From contig NC_010556.1 in NCBI RefSeq assembly GCF_000019905.1, positions 398,001 through 462,000 of the forward strand: 64,000 bases of DNA. The letters run 5' to 3'. This document shows positions 33,892 to 42,853 of the stretch, in pieces (positions within the stretch are counted from its first letter, which is position 1; the number at the start of each line of letters is the position of its first letter). The notes beneath the pieces are model-generated. The model was given only the letters and a program-made list of their open reading frames with translations. It had not been told where the DNA came from and did not search any database. The DNA is from Exiguobacterium artemiae 255-15. Its GTDB lineage: Bacteria; Bacillota; Bacilli; Exiguobacteriales; Exiguobacteriaceae. Position numbers and translations under genes: made by a program.

Positions 33892-34647
33892 ATGAAAACG
33901 AAACAGTATATCGGAACGTTTTATAAAGAGGAAGAACTGATTTCAAAAATGGATGAGTTGCATCAGCAAGGTCATCGCGAAGAAGATTTTTATATCATCG
34001 TTAAAGAAAAATCGAATCTTCAACTGGTCCGCAGTCAGATGGACGCGGAAATCGCGACGACGAAACCGTCGTGGATTGACCGGATTCGCGGGAATCAGGG
34101 ACGTGATCAGGAAGTAAATGATCTGTTTGGTTCACTCGATTTACCGGCGGATCAAGTCGAGGTCCATAAGACGGAAGTCGAAGGCGGTGGATTCGTTCTG
34201 TTACTGGAAGTTCAGGACATTCAGTTCGATCCCCACTTAAACACGGACAATACACATCCTGACGTCAAAGTACGTTACGGCAGTTACGAAGAAACGCATA
34301 CATCGGACGATGCCAATTCAAATGCCCAACTCGGATCGGGAAATCCGCTTGATGTCGATAAAGACTCAAAAGAAGAACACGCGGAGATTGATTTGCACCG
34401 TGCCGGTACGGATAAGATGCCGCAAGACGAAGAAGCCATTCATCATGCCAAGTTAAAAGAAGATCGTAAACCGGATATCGCGATGCGCCGGGACGATGAT
34501 TTTAAGCGTCCGGAGTGGGAAGAACAAAAAGTACGTCACGAAGAACAGCAGGACGGGAAAAAAGACGATATCCACCGTCCGAACCGTTCTGCGGATCATT
34601 CCGATGATTTAGCAAAACAAGATCACGGAAATGATTTGGATCGTTAA
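33892..34647 (+). CDS. General stress protein 17M-like (YflT domain) protein
   Basis: A 251-residue protein with an N-terminal YflT/general stress protein 17M domain (QYIGTFYKEEELISKMDELHQQGH...EEDFYIIVKE, and VEVHKTEVEGGGFVLLLE), followed by a long hydrophilic tail rich in Asp, Glu, His, Lys and Arg from about residue 115. The tail looks disordered. Such proteins belong to the SigB stress response in Bacillus; no clear SigB promoter was found in the short upstream gap. The ATG at 33892 is preferred over 33886 for spacing from AAGGGG. Molecular role is unknown. Confidence 0.8.
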   Translation: MKTKQYIGTFYKEEELISKMDELHQQGHREEDFYIIVKEKSNLQLVRSQMDAEIATTKPSWIDRIRGNQGRDQEVNDLFGSLDLPADQVEVHKTEVEGGGFVLLLEVQDIQFDPHLNTDNTHPDVKVRYGSYEETHTSDDANSNAQLGSGNPLDVDKDSKEEHAEIDLHRAGTDKMPQDEEAIHHAKLKEDRKPDIAMRRDDDFKRPEWEEQKVRHEEQQDGKKDDIHRPNRSADHSDDLAKQDHGNDLDR

Positions 34648-34650
34648 TGC

Positions 34651-34688
34651 ATACAAAAAGGCTGACGCTCATGTCAGCCTTTTTGTAT
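34651..34688. terminator. Bidirectional intrinsic terminator
   Basis: TACAAAAAGGCTGAC pairs with GTCAGCCTTTTTGTA. It separates the stress protein and the convergent aldo/keto reductase. Confidence 0.85.
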
Positions 34689-34720
34689 GGGGCGATGTTT
34701 ACGTTGATGTAAGCCTCGTC

Positions 34721-35545
34721 TTATTTTTTATGCATCTCGTCCGGATTCGAGCCGGTCCGCTCATTCCGATTGAGCTGATCGATTTGTCGCATGTCATCCG
34801 GTGATAACACAAAATCAAAGATGTCCAAGTTTTCCTGAATCCGGCTTGGTGTGACGGATTTCGGGATCGCGATGATGTCATGCTGAAGATGCCAACGGAG
34901 AACGACTTGAGCAGGTGTCTTACCGTGACGTGCCGCGATGTCTGTGATGACCGGGTCTGTTAAGGCATCGCGTCCCTTCATCAACGGGCTCCAGGCTTCG
35001 ACGACAATCCCGTTCTTTTGGCAAAATGCGCGAATCGCTTCCTGACTTAAGAACGGATGCAGTTCGATTTGATTGACGGCAGGGACGACGGTTCCTTCTT
35101 CCAATACCCGTGTTAAATGCGGAATGTGGAAATTCGATACTCCGATCGCTTTTGCTTTGCCATCTCGATACAGCTGTTCTAAAGCACGCCACGTATCCAT
35201 ATACAAATCCTCGTCCGGCATCGGCCAATGAATCAAGTATAAATCAACGTAATCAACCCCGAGCTTTTGGAGACTGGTTTCAAACGCGGCCAGTGTCCGT
35301 TCATAACCTTGATCCTTATTCCAAACCTTTGTCGTCAAAAAGATATCTTCCCGTGGAATCCCCGAATCCTTTAAGGCGCGACCGACACCGGCCTCGTTTT
35401 CATAAATCATTGCCGTATCAATGGAACGGTAGCCGACCCGTAAAGCTTCCCGCACCGCTTCATACACTTCCTGTTCCGGGACTTTAAACACACCGTATCC
35501 GAGTTGCGGCATGACCAGCCCATTGTTCAACGTAACGAATTCCAT
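34721..35545 (-). CDS. Aldo/keto reductase
   Basis: NADPH-dependent carbonyl reductase of the AKR5-like group (2,5-diketo-gluconate reductase/YtbE/YvgN type). The 274-residue TIM-barrel protein shows NNGLVMPQLGYGVFKV, the catalytic Asp and Tyr in RSIDTAMIYENE, Lys in FLTTKVWN, and His in LYLIHWPMP. The NADP-binding C-terminal IPKSVTPSRIQENLDIFDF is present. An AAGGGGGA site precedes the ATG. Likely detoxifies aldehydes such as methylglyoxal; the exact substrate cannot be read from sequence. Confidence 0.94.
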   Translation of the reverse strand: MEFVTLNNGLVMPQLGYGVFKVPEQEVYEAVREALRVGYRSIDTAMIYENEAGVGRALKDSGIPREDIFLTTKVWNKDQGYERTLAAFETSLQKLGVDYVDLYLIHWPMPDEDLYMDTWRALEQLYRDGKAKAIGVSNFHIPHLTRVLEEGTVVPAVNQIELHPFLSQEAIRAFCQKNGIVVEAWSPLMKGRDALTDPVITDIAARHGKTPAQVVLRWHLQHDIIAIPKSVTPSRIQENLDIFDFVLSPDDMRQIDQLNRNERTGSNPDEMHKK

Positions 35546-35683
35546 TTGAATTCCCCCTTAAGATAATAATCCTGTCTTACCCAGTTTACGCTTTTCACTT
35601 TCGAAAATCGAATCAAAGGAAGGGTTGAATTGGCGCAAGGAAATCCGTATACTGAGCGTTAACAAATAATGGGAGGGATCAGG

Positions 35684-36709
35684 ATGATTCGTCAAGCCGT
35701 TTTACAATACATACACGAAGAACAAGCCGTCGATCGGCTTTCAGAATTGTTACGGGGGAGAAAAGCGGTGCTGATTCACGGTGAACAGGCATTAAAATCG
35801 TCCGAACAGTATTTGCCGGAATTGCCGAAGCTGCTGTTTTCCGGACATTGTACAGATCAGCAGGTAATAGAGCTTACAGAACAATGTGCCGCGTACGAAA
35901 TGATCATCGCTCTTGGCGGCGGGTCCGTCATTGATACGGCCAAACAAGTGGCCGTCAAACGAAATTACCCGTTGATTGTCATTCCGACGATCGTCTCGAA
36001 CTGTGCCCCGTGGACACCCCTTAGTGTCATGTATGATGAACGGGGTCGGTACCTTCGTTTTGACACGATTCCTGTCGTCATTGAAGCATTATTGCTCGAC
36101 TATCGGATTTTAGCAGCCAGTCCATATGATTATTTTGTTGCCGGACTGGTCGATACATTAGCGAAATGGTACGAAGCCCGGGCGCTGAGCGGATCGACTT
36201 CTGACCATCCTGTCGTCGAATCGGCCTTACGGATGGCAGAACACTGTAAACGATTAATTTTGCAGACACCGATCAGTCCAAAACAATTTCAGGAGTATTC
36301 GTCCCCGATTCAACATCTGGTGGAGACGGTCATTCCGCTTGCCGGAAGTGTCGGTGGATTCGGTGACGAAGCAACACGTGGGGCGATTGGTCACGGTGTT
36401 CATAATGCGTTATCTCCGTTCCCGTCGACGAACCGGATTTTACACGGAAGTAAAGTCGGTTACGGCTTATTGATTCAAGAGTTGTTGTTAGATGAAACGG
36501 TGTTCTATAACGAGTTGCTACAGTATTTGATGGAAAACAAACAACCGACGACGAGTACAGCGCTTGGATTGACGGAAGCGGAGCGAGCCGACTTGGCGCA
36601 ACGAATTGGTCGAGAACCACTCTGTCAATTGATTGAGACGGATTGGTCGAAAGCGACCGTTCTTTCGACTTTAATGAAAAATGACCGGGAAGCCGTTCTC
36701 ATACCTTGA
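35684..36709 (+). CDS. Iron-containing alcohol/glycerol dehydrogenase-family oxidoreductase
   Basis: A 341-residue group III metal-dependent dehydrogenase resembling glycerol dehydrogenase and E. coli HcxA (YbdH). The NAD-binding GGGSVIDTAK is at about residue 87, VIPTIVSNCAPWTPLSVMY follows, and metal ligands are suggested by Asp in AGLVDTLAKWYE and His in GHGVHNALS and RILHGSKVG. Likely reduces hydroxyketones or 2-oxoacids with NAD(P)H. GGGAGGGA precedes the ATG. It stands alone between convergent genes. Glycerol-1-phosphate dehydrogenase was considered and not supported. Confidence 0.85.
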   Translation: MIRQAVLQYIHEEQAVDRLSELLRGRKAVLIHGEQALKSSEQYLPELPKLLFSGHCTDQQVIELTEQCAAYEMIIALGGGSVIDTAKQVAVKRNYPLIVIPTIVSNCAPWTPLSVMYDERGRYLRFDTIPVVIEALLLDYRILAASPYDYFVAGLVDTLAKWYEARALSGSTSDHPVVESALRMAEHCKRLILQTPISPKQFQEYSSPIQHLVETVIPLAGSVGGFGDEATRGAIGHGVHNALSPFPSTNRILHGSKVGYGLLIQELLLDETVFYNELLQYLMENKQPTTSTALGLTEAERADLAQRIGREPLCQLIETDWSKATVLSTLMKNDREAVLIP

Positions 36710-36723
36710 AGGTGATATAAGAC

Positions 36724-36762
36724 AAAGTCCCGCTCCTCGTTTTTGAGGAGCGGGACTTTACG
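36724..36762. terminator. Bidirectional terminator, strong GC hairpin
   Basis: AAAGTCCCGCTCCTC pairs perfectly with GAGGAGCGGGACTTT. It lies between convergent genes. Confidence 0.8.
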
Positions 36763-36763
36763 T

Positions 36764-37726
36764 TCATTGTGCTTTTGCCAGCTCCGAATAAGGGGCAGGG
36801 TGACCGAGCAGATAACCTTGACCGAAGTCAAATCCAAGTTCGCGGCAGAGCTCAAGTTCTTCCTGACGTTCGATCCCTTCTGCAAGAATTTGAATCCCCA
36901 TCTCTTTTGTTAAATGACGTGCTTTTCGCAGGAACGCTTCATTTTCTGCTACTGTGTCACAGTTTGAGATGAAGGCGCGGTCAATTTTAACGTAATCCGG
37001 TTGGAGTAACGACAACATATCAAGCGTCGAGAAGCCGGCACCGACATCGTCCAGTGCGACTTGAATGCCCTGTTTTTTATATTGTTCGAAGACATGTTTC
37101 AAGTGATTGACGTCTTCGATTTTTTCGGTTTCGACGACTTCGAACACGAGCCGGCTTGGATCGACGTTATACCGTTCGACGATTTCGAACGTATGACGCA
37201 GGCAATATTCCGGATTGTAGATGGTTGAAGGAAGGAAATTAATGAATGTTTTCTGTGTTCCTCCAACCAAATGTGTTGCCCGAATGGCTTCTTCTCGCGC
37301 CCGTTGATCGAGGCGGGAATGAAGTCCCATTTTTGAAGCCGTCGAAAAGAGGAGGCCGGGAGACATCGGAATCGTTTGATCGGCGGCCCGGAGCAAAGCT
37401 TCGTTTGCGAATAAGCTGTTGTCCTGGATATTGAATATGGGTTGCAGATGACTCGTCATGACTCCATTTTGAATGAAATCAATGGCTTGTCGGCTCTTCA
37501 ACTGTTCGAGCAAAACAGAAGCTGCAAGTACAGGTGTCACGAGACGTGATCCTTTCGCCCGGCAGGAAACCGGAAAATCCCCAATCTGTAACGTAGAGCT
37601 AAGGATTTGTTCCAACTGCTCAAATGAACTGTAAGAAAATACTTCCGGTGTCGGCGATTGAATATGTAAAGAACCTGCTTCGATAAATCGGATTGTTGTT
37701 GTACATTCGGCGCAAGGATGCCACAT
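36764..37726 (-). CDS. EAL-domain cyclic-di-GMP phosphodiesterase
   Basis: Degrades cyclic di-GMP to pGpG. The EAL domain fills about residues 85-320 and keeps the catalytic elements: EALLR, ENF-type FINFLP, VFEVVETE, ALDDVGAG (the paired Asp), VKIDRAFI and AEGIER, so it should be active. The N-terminal 80 residues begin MWHPCAEC, a CxxC pair that may bind metal or sense redox, and form an unassigned domain. The ATG at 37726 is preferred because AAAGGTGG precedes it; an earlier ATG at 37768 would add 14 residues. It is monocistronic. Confidence 0.88.
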   Translation of the reverse strand: MWHPCAECTTTIRFIEAGSLHIQSPTPEVFSYSSFEQLEQILSSTLQIGDFPVSCRAKGSRLVTPVLAASVLLEQLKSRQAIDFIQNGVMTSHLQPIFNIQDNSLFANEALLRAADQTIPMSPGLLFSTASKMGLHSRLDQRAREEAIRATHLVGGTQKTFINFLPSTIYNPEYCLRHTFEIVERYNVDPSRLVFEVVETEKIEDVNHLKHVFEQYKKQGIQVALDDVGAGFSTLDMLSLLQPDYVKIDRAFISNCDTVAENEAFLRKARHLTKEMGIQILAEGIERQEELELCRELGFDFGQGYLLGHPAPYSELAKAQ

Positions 37727-37857
37727 GAATGGATGTCCACCTTTCTGATTTAAATACATGTTAAACATGTATTTGTTAAATTGGTTAAATTCTTTACCCG
37801 AACGTAATCTATTGATAAACCTAATATCAACTATTTGCGCTTCTATTGACCAAACTA

Positions 37858-37906
37858 AAAAAGGAGACAGGTAGGTTCGTCATATGACGAATCATCCTGT
37901 CTCTCT
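37858..37906 (-). terminator. Terminator downstream of the DUF1294 gene
   Basis: GAGACAGG and CCTGTCTC flank an inner palindrome, GATTCGTCATATGACGAA. On the minus strand TTTTTTAG follows, matching the direction of the DUF1294-TPM-LemA genes. Confidence 0.7.
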
Positions 37907-37936
37907 TATCGGTTAATTGATACATAATCTGAAGAA

Positions 37937-38209
37937 TTATGACCGAATCCAAAAAATCCACAGCGTCGCATGCAGTAAAATCGCAAGCGGTACGAAGAGT
38001 TGAAATTTGGCGGTCCGTGTTTTATGCCGGACGAGCTGCATGGCTAAAAGCGTCCCGAGCGCGCCGCCCAAAAAAGCAATCGTCAACAAGGTGGCTTCCG
38101 GTGTCCGCCAGGCATGTTGCTGGGCTTTACGTTTATCCCGCCACATCGAGATAAATCCGACAACGGTCATGATGCCGTAAAAGGCAGCGATAGTTGAAAA
38201 AATAGTCAT
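37937..38209 (-). CDS. DUF1294 small membrane protein
   Basis: A 90-residue protein with three predicted membrane segments and the DUF1294 signature MWRDKRKAQQHAWRTPEATLL followed by FLGGALGTLLAMQLVRHKTR and a C-terminal hydrophobic segment. Function of the family is unknown. It follows the TPM-domain gene by nine bases with a weak AAGGTAA site, so it probably belongs to the same transcript as LemA and TPM. Confidence 0.85.
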   Translation of the reverse strand: MTIFSTIAAFYGIMTVVGFISMWRDKRKAQQHAWRTPEATLLTIAFLGGALGTLLAMQLVRHKTRTAKFQLFVPLAILLHATLWIFWIRS

Positions 38210-38218
38210 GTCTGTTTA

Positions 38219-38959
38219 TTACCTTTCCGCGCCGCCGCCGCCGGAACTTCCGCCGCCACCCCGGCTGCCACCGCCACCACCTCCACCGCCACGCATGATG
38301 GCGGAAAAGATATTGATGATGGCAAAGAAGAACATGCCCCCGGTGAACTTCATGTCGAGGAACAGCAAGAGGACAAGACCGGCACCGATCAGGACTTTTG
38401 CCCAAGTACTCAAACCGCCGTCCGTACTTTTCTTGACCGGATCCTGCGATTCAAGCGACTGTTCTTTTGACACGACGCTGACGACCGCTTTGTACGTTTC
38501 GGATGCTGCTTTGCCATAATCACCTTGATCCCGATACGGAACGGCGTATTTGTCCAGAATCCGTCCCGCTGTGATGTCGGTCAGAATTCCTTCGAGCTTA
38601 TAGCCGACTTCAATCCGAAAATTCCGGTCTTTTTCGTTTGGTGCCACGACGACGAGAATCCCGTTATCTTTTCCGGCCTGCCCGATGCCTTGAGCCCGAA
38701 ACGTTTCATTGGCATACGTGCTTAAATCCTGTCCTTTTAAATCCGGCACCGTCTTGAGAACGACCTGTGCTGTCGTGTATTGTTCGAGTTCTTGCCCGAG
38801 ACGAGCGAGCTCCGCTTCTTCCGACGCGGTCAGCAGCTGTGCATCATCCTGGATGAAGAACGCTGCGCCCGTGCGTTCTGACACGGCTTCGGCAGTCGGA
38901 GTCAGAAGGAAGAAGACGAGGAACGCGGTAAAAAGCAGTCGCGTTCGCCGCCAAATCAT
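38219..38959 (-). CDS. TPM-domain (YgcG/DUF477) secreted membrane protein
   Basis: A 246-residue protein: signal peptide (MIWRRTRLLFTAFLVFFLLTP), an extracytoplasmic TPM domain at about 35-170 (FIQDDAQLLTASEEAELARLG, DNGILVVVAPNEKDRNFRIEVGYKLEG, RILDKYAVPY), one transmembrane segment, and a glycine-rich tail (GGGGGGGGSRGGGG). TPM proteins have been linked to repair of photosystem II in plants and are of unknown role in bacteria. It overlaps lemA by four bases; lemA-TPM pairs are widespread, implying a joint membrane function. Confidence 0.88.
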   Translation of the reverse strand: MIWRRTRLLFTAFLVFFLLTPTAEAVSERTGAAFFIQDDAQLLTASEEAELARLGQELEQYTTAQVVLKTVPDLKGQDLSTYANETFRAQGIGQAGKDNGILVVVAPNEKDRNFRIEVGYKLEGILTDITAGRILDKYAVPYRDQGDYGKAASETYKAVVSVVSKEQSLESQDPVKKSTDGGLSTWAKVLIGAGLVLLLFLDMKFTGGMFFFAIINIFSAIMRGGGGGGGGSRGGGGSSGGGGAER

Positions 38960-39549
38960 TTCGAGTCACTATTGAAGTCGACCGTTGGATTTTCACGGTC
39001 ACTTTCCGAGATTTCATAATATGGTTTTTTCTCGAAACCAAATGCCGAAGCATAAAGCGAAGTCGGGAAGCTGCGACGTTTTTTATTGTAAACGGTCACG
39101 GCATCATTATAATCTTTCCGAGCAATACCCAAACGGTTTTCCGTGCCTTCTAGTGTATCCATTAACGATTGGAATCGTTCGCTTGATTTTAATTCCGGAT
39201 ATGTCGTTTGCAACGCAATCAATCCGCGAAGTGAAGACGTGACCTGTTGATCGGCTTCAATCCGTTGTTCCGTCGAAGCGGCACGGGCAAGACCGGCTTG
39301 TGCTTCGGCGATATCCCCATAAACTTTTTGTTCCTGACCGGCGACCCCTTTGACGGTTTCGACGAGATTCGGAATTAAATCCGCCCGGCGTTTGATCTGA
39401 TTATCGACTTGCGACCACTTATTCGAAACATCTTCTTCGACATTGACGAGACTGTTGTACTGTCCGATTGCTAAAAAGGCAATCAGGACGACGACTGCAA
39501 TCCCGATGATGAGAGGTAACTTGGAACCTCCACGATTTCTACGAGCCAT
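38956..39549 (-). CDS. lemA: LemA family protein
   Basis: A 197-residue membrane-anchored protein. An N-terminal helix (LPLIIGIAVVVLIAFLAIG) is followed by the LemA helical domain, YNSLVNVEEDVSNKWSQVDNQIKRRADLIPNLV, through GTENRLGIARKDYNDAVTVYNKKRRSFP. Function is unknown; it pairs with the TPM-domain gene. The ATG at 39549 is chosen with AAGGAG about 11 bases upstream; a GTG at 39561 abuts that site and is unlikely. Confidence 0.9.
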   Translation of the reverse strand: MARRNRGGSKLPLIIGIAVVVLIAFLAIGQYNSLVNVEEDVSNKWSQVDNQIKRRADLIPNLVETVKGVAGQEQKVYGDIAEAQAGLARAASTEQRIEADQQVTSSLRGLIALQTTYPELKSSERFQSLMDTLEGTENRLGIARKDYNDAVTVYNKKRRSFPTSLYASAFGFEKKPYYEISESDRENPTVDFNSDSK

Positions 39550-39619
39550 ATTGATGACCACTCCTTTTTTCTGTATCTCAACTATCTATACCCTAATCCG
39601 CAACAATAAGTTTCAAAAA

Positions 39620-39655
39620 ATAAAAAAACCATCAGCGAAAAGCTGATGATTTTTG
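39620..39655 (-). terminator. Intrinsic terminator of uppP
   Basis: On the minus strand CATCAGC pairs with GCTGATG around a TTTT-containing loop and is followed by TTTTTTT. Confidence 0.8.
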
Positions 39656-39658
39656 GGA

Positions 39659-40495
39659 TTACATATAGACGATAACGGCAAGAACCGCTGCCAGGACAAG
39701 ACGGTAAATCGCAAACGGAACGAGTTTGATTTTATTGATCAGTTTCAGGAAGAAGCGGATCGACAATAACGCAAAGCCGAACGAAGCGATGAAACCGACT
39801 ACATAAAATCCAAGATCTCCGACATTGATATATTCCCAGTTCTTGACGAGTGACAAGGCACTTGCCCCGAACATGATCGGAACCGCCATGATGAATGTAA
39901 AGTCCGCTGCTGTCCGGTGATTCATTCCGAGGAAAACACCACCGGAAATCGTTGAGCCGGACCGTGAGAATCCCGGCCAAAGCGAGATACATTGGAACAG
40001 ACCGACGAGTGCTGCCTGACGATACGAAATTTGATCAAGCGACGTTGTCTTCGGTTCTTTTGGTCCGAGTTTATCGGCGGCAATCATCAGGATCGCACCG
40101 GCGGCAAGACCGATGATGACTGTATCGATCGAGAAAAGATTTTCGTCGATGAAGTCTTCAAACAACAGACCGAGAACGGCTGCCGGGAGTAAACCAATCA
40201 GGACGTGGCGTAATTTTAATTTATGCGTACCCGATGCATCATGTTCACCTTCGATTTTATAAAGACCGATTAAACTGAACAGCCGTTTCCAAAAGACGAC
40301 GATGACGGCTAAAATCGAACCGAGTTGGATGACGATTTTAAAGGTGTTCGCCGAGTACTTCCCTAAGAAGTCCGTTGTTTGAAGCCACATGTCATCAACG
40401 ATGATCATATGTCCGGTCGAGGAGACAGGGGCGAATTCCGTCATTCCTTCGATGAAACCGAGTAAAAGTGCTTTAAGTAATTCAATGATAGTCAT
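39659..40495 (-). CDS. uppP: Undecaprenyl-diphosphate phosphatase
   Basis: Integral membrane enzyme recycling undecaprenyl pyrophosphate to the monophosphate for cell wall synthesis; raises bacitracin tolerance. The 278-residue BacA-type protein has the catalytic FIEGMTEFAPVSSTGHMII near the N-terminus and the SRSGSTISGG motif with the essential Arg, plus about eight membrane helices. GGAGAATAACATG precedes or overlaps the start. It is transcribed alone and divergently from the metal ATPase. Confidence 0.95.
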   Translation of the reverse strand: MTIIELLKALLLGFIEGMTEFAPVSSTGHMIIVDDMWLQTTDFLGKYSANTFKIVIQLGSILAVIVVFWKRLFSLIGLYKIEGEHDASGTHKLKLRHVLIGLLPAAVLGLLFEDFIDENLFSIDTVIIGLAAGAILMIAADKLGPKEPKTTSLDQISYRQAALVGLFQCISLWPGFSRSGSTISGGVFLGMNHRTAADFTFIMAVPIMFGASALSLVKNWEYINVGDLGFYVVGFIASFGFALLSIRFFLKLINKIKLVPFAIYRLVLAAVLAVIVYM

Positions 40496-40632
40496 GTTAT
40501 TCTCCTTCTATATTATTCTAAATAAAAACATATCATGTTTTATTCTTCTGAGATAGAACGAATCGAAATATAGGGCGCAGGACTGAGAGAAATCCGGCTT
40601 GTTGCAAGCATCAAAAAAGAGTACACTGAACT

Positions 40633-40656
40633 TATAATCAAACAAACGTTTGAATG
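40633..40656 (+). promoter_or_regulatory. -10 element and ArsR/SmtB-type operator before the metal ATPase
   Basis: A perfect TATAAT at 40633-40638 runs into TCAAAC-AAAC-GTTTGA (40638-40653), an inverted repeat like the CadC/CzrA family operators. The site covers the core promoter, so a metal-sensing repressor is expected. No arsR-type gene is adjacent. Confidence 0.6.
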
Positions 40657-40666
40657 AGGTGAGGGA

Positions 40667-42790
40667 ATGGAAGCGAAAACAGAACGTCTGAAAATTACAG
40701 GAATTGATTGTGCCAACTGTGCGGCGAAGGTGGAACGGGGTGTCGCGAGCGTGGCAGGCATCGAACAAGCTGATTTGGATTTTGCCGGTCAGAAACTCTA
40801 TCTGACATATGAAAAGGGCGCTGCAAGCGACGATACGTATCAGGCAGTCGTCGAACGGATTCAGCAACTTGAACCGGATGTCCACCTCGTCCGGACGGCG
40901 TCCACAGAAGCCGTCGATCCGCGTGAACACGCGGGACATGACCACAGCCATCCGCACGATCATGGTCCATTTTTGAACCGTACGAAAAAAATACAATACA
41001 GTGTCGGTATGATCTCGTTCATCAGTGCTTTTTTTGTTCCGGGATCAATTGACCTTCTATTTTTTGCGGTTGCCTATTTTTTAATCGGTTGGGATGTCCT
41101 TCAAACCGCTGTCAGAAATATCCGGCATGGTCAGGTGTTTGACGAGAACTTCTTGATGGTCATTGCGACGGTCGGTGCTTTTTTAATCGGAGAGTATCCG
41201 GAAGCCGTCGCTGTCATGTTGTTTTATCAAGTCGGGGAGTTTTTCCAACACCGTGCTGTCGATCAGTCGCGGAAATCGATTGCTGCGCTGATGGATATCC
41301 GGCCAGATATTGCGACGCTTGAGGATGGACGACGTGTGAGTCCGGAACAGGTCAATATCGGTCAACGGATCGTTGTCCGGGCAGGGGAGAAGATTCCACT
41401 CGATGGAACGGTTCTGACAGGAGAAGCGTTCATTGATACGACCGCGTTGACGGGGGAATCCGTCCCGCGGCGTGTCCGTCCGACCGAGCCGGTTTTAGCC
41501 GGAACAATCAACACTGACGGTCATCTGTTGATTCAAGTAGACCGGCCGTACAATGAGTCGACCGTCGCTAAAATTCTCGATTTAGTGGAAAATGCGTCAC
41601 GTCATAAAGCACCGACGGAAAAATTCATCACACGATTTGCACGGGTTTACACACCGATTGTCGTTCTGGTGGCAACACTGCTTGCCGTCGTGCCGCCGCT
41701 TGTCGTGACGGGAGCGACGTGGAGTGACTGGATTTACCGGGCACTGGTGTTCCTTGTCATCAGTTGTCCGTGTGCGCTCGTCATTTCAATTCCGCTCGGC
41801 TTCTTTAGCGGAATCGGCGCCGCTTCGAAACGCGGTATTCTCGTCAAAGGCGGAAATCATCTCGAAGCGTTACAACAACTCGATACGGTCGTCTTCGATA
41901 AAACGGGAACGTTGACGGAAGGGGTGTTTGAAGTCGTCGAACTGAAAGCCGTGCATGGATCGGAAGACGAACTGCTTCGCGTCGCAGCGACCGTTGAGCA
42001 ACATTCCAATCATCCGATTGCTAAATCCATTCAGCGGATGTATGCCCGGCACGCTTCTGTTTCGACCGCTGTTCAAGACTATCAGGAAGTAGCCGGTTCC
42101 GGCGTCACCGGACGGTTCGGCACGGATCAGATTCAGGCCGGAAATGCCCGGTGGTTCAAAGAACTCGGCTTGACGCCGCTCGATCAGACCGAAGACGGGA
42201 CCTACGTACATGTGGCCCAAAATGACAGCTACCTTGGATTTATCCGGATTGCCGACCGTATTAAAGACACGACGGTAGAAGCGTTGGACGGGCTGAAAGC
42301 ACTCGGAATTCGTCAGACAATCATGTTGACCGGCGACCGCCGGGAAACGGCGGAGCAGATCGGGCGACAAATCGGGATAACGCAAGTGAAGGCGGAACTG
42401 TTACCGGATCAAAAAGTGGAACAATTAGAAGCTATCTTGTATCAAGCGAACGGCCGGGTCGCGTTTGTCGGCGACGGAATCAACGATGCTCCCGTGTTGA
42501 CGCGGGCGGATGTCGGGATTGCGATGGGTGGACTCGGAAGTGATGTCGCAATTGAAGCGGCAGACGTCGTCCTGATGACGGATGAACCGAAACAGCTCGT
42601 CGAAGCGATTCGGATTGCCCGGGCGACACGCCGGATCGTTTATCAGAACATTGCATTTGCACTTGGTATCAAAGGCGTGTTCTTATTGCTTGGCGCCTTT
42701 GGTGTTGCGACGATGTGGGAAGCTGTTTTTGCCGATGTTGGTGTAACGGTGCTCGCGGTCTTAAACGCGATGCGGATTTTACGAAAATAA
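40667..42790 (+). CDS. cadA: P1B-type heavy-metal (Cd/Zn/Co) exporting ATPase
   Basis: Exports divalent soft metals across the membrane at the cost of ATP. The 707-residue protein has an N-terminal HMA domain with CxxC (Cys15, Cys18 in DCANCAA), a His/Asp-rich linker (HAGHDHSHPHDHG, about 93-105), the transmembrane CPC at 367-369, the phosphorylated Asp411 in DKTGTLTEG, the NHPIAKS nucleotide motif and GDGINDAPVL. CPC with a His-rich N-terminus fits Zn/Cd/Co rather than Cu export. GAGGTGAGGG precedes the ATG. It is monocistronic and ends in a hairpin shared with the ZIP gene. Confidence 0.92.
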   Translation: MEAKTERLKITGIDCANCAAKVERGVASVAGIEQADLDFAGQKLYLTYEKGAASDDTYQAVVERIQQLEPDVHLVRTASTEAVDPREHAGHDHSHPHDHGPFLNRTKKIQYSVGMISFISAFFVPGSIDLLFFAVAYFLIGWDVLQTAVRNIRHGQVFDENFLMVIATVGAFLIGEYPEAVAVMLFYQVGEFFQHRAVDQSRKSIAALMDIRPDIATLEDGRRVSPEQVNIGQRIVVRAGEKIPLDGTVLTGEAFIDTTALTGESVPRRVRPTEPVLAGTINTDGHLLIQVDRPYNESTVAKILDLVENASRHKAPTEKFITRFARVYTPIVVLVATLLAVVPPLVVTGATWSDWIYRALVFLVISCPCALVISIPLGFFSGIGAASKRGILVKGGNHLEALQQLDTVVFDKTGTLTEGVFEVVELKAVHGSEDELLRVAATVEQHSNHPIAKSIQRMYARHASVSTAVQDYQEVAGSGVTGRFGTDQIQAGNARWFKELGLTPLDQTEDGTYVHVAQNDSYLGFIRIADRIKDTTVEALDGLKALGIRQTIMLTGDRRETAEQIGRQIGITQVKAELLPDQKVEQLEAILYQANGRVAFVGDGINDAPVLTRADVGIAMGGLGSDVAIEAADVVLMTDEPKQLVEAIRIARATRRIVYQNIAFALGIKGVFLLLGAFGVATMWEAVFADVGVTVLAVLNAMRILRK

Positions 42791-42805
42791 GAATTCAATC
42801 TACAA

Positions 42806-42843
42806 ATAAAACCTCTCCCATATTTACACGGGAGAGGTTTTAT
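42806..42843. terminator. Bidirectional terminator between cadA and the ZIP gene
   Basis: AAAACCTCTCCC pairs perfectly with GGGAGAGGTTTT across a ten-base loop. Confidence 0.85.
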
Positions 42844-42853
42844 TGATGTTACA

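Noticed and set aside
38208-38519. Proline-rich plus-strand ORF opposite the TPM gene
   Set aside because: Its proline run is the complement of the glycine-rich tail of the TPM protein.
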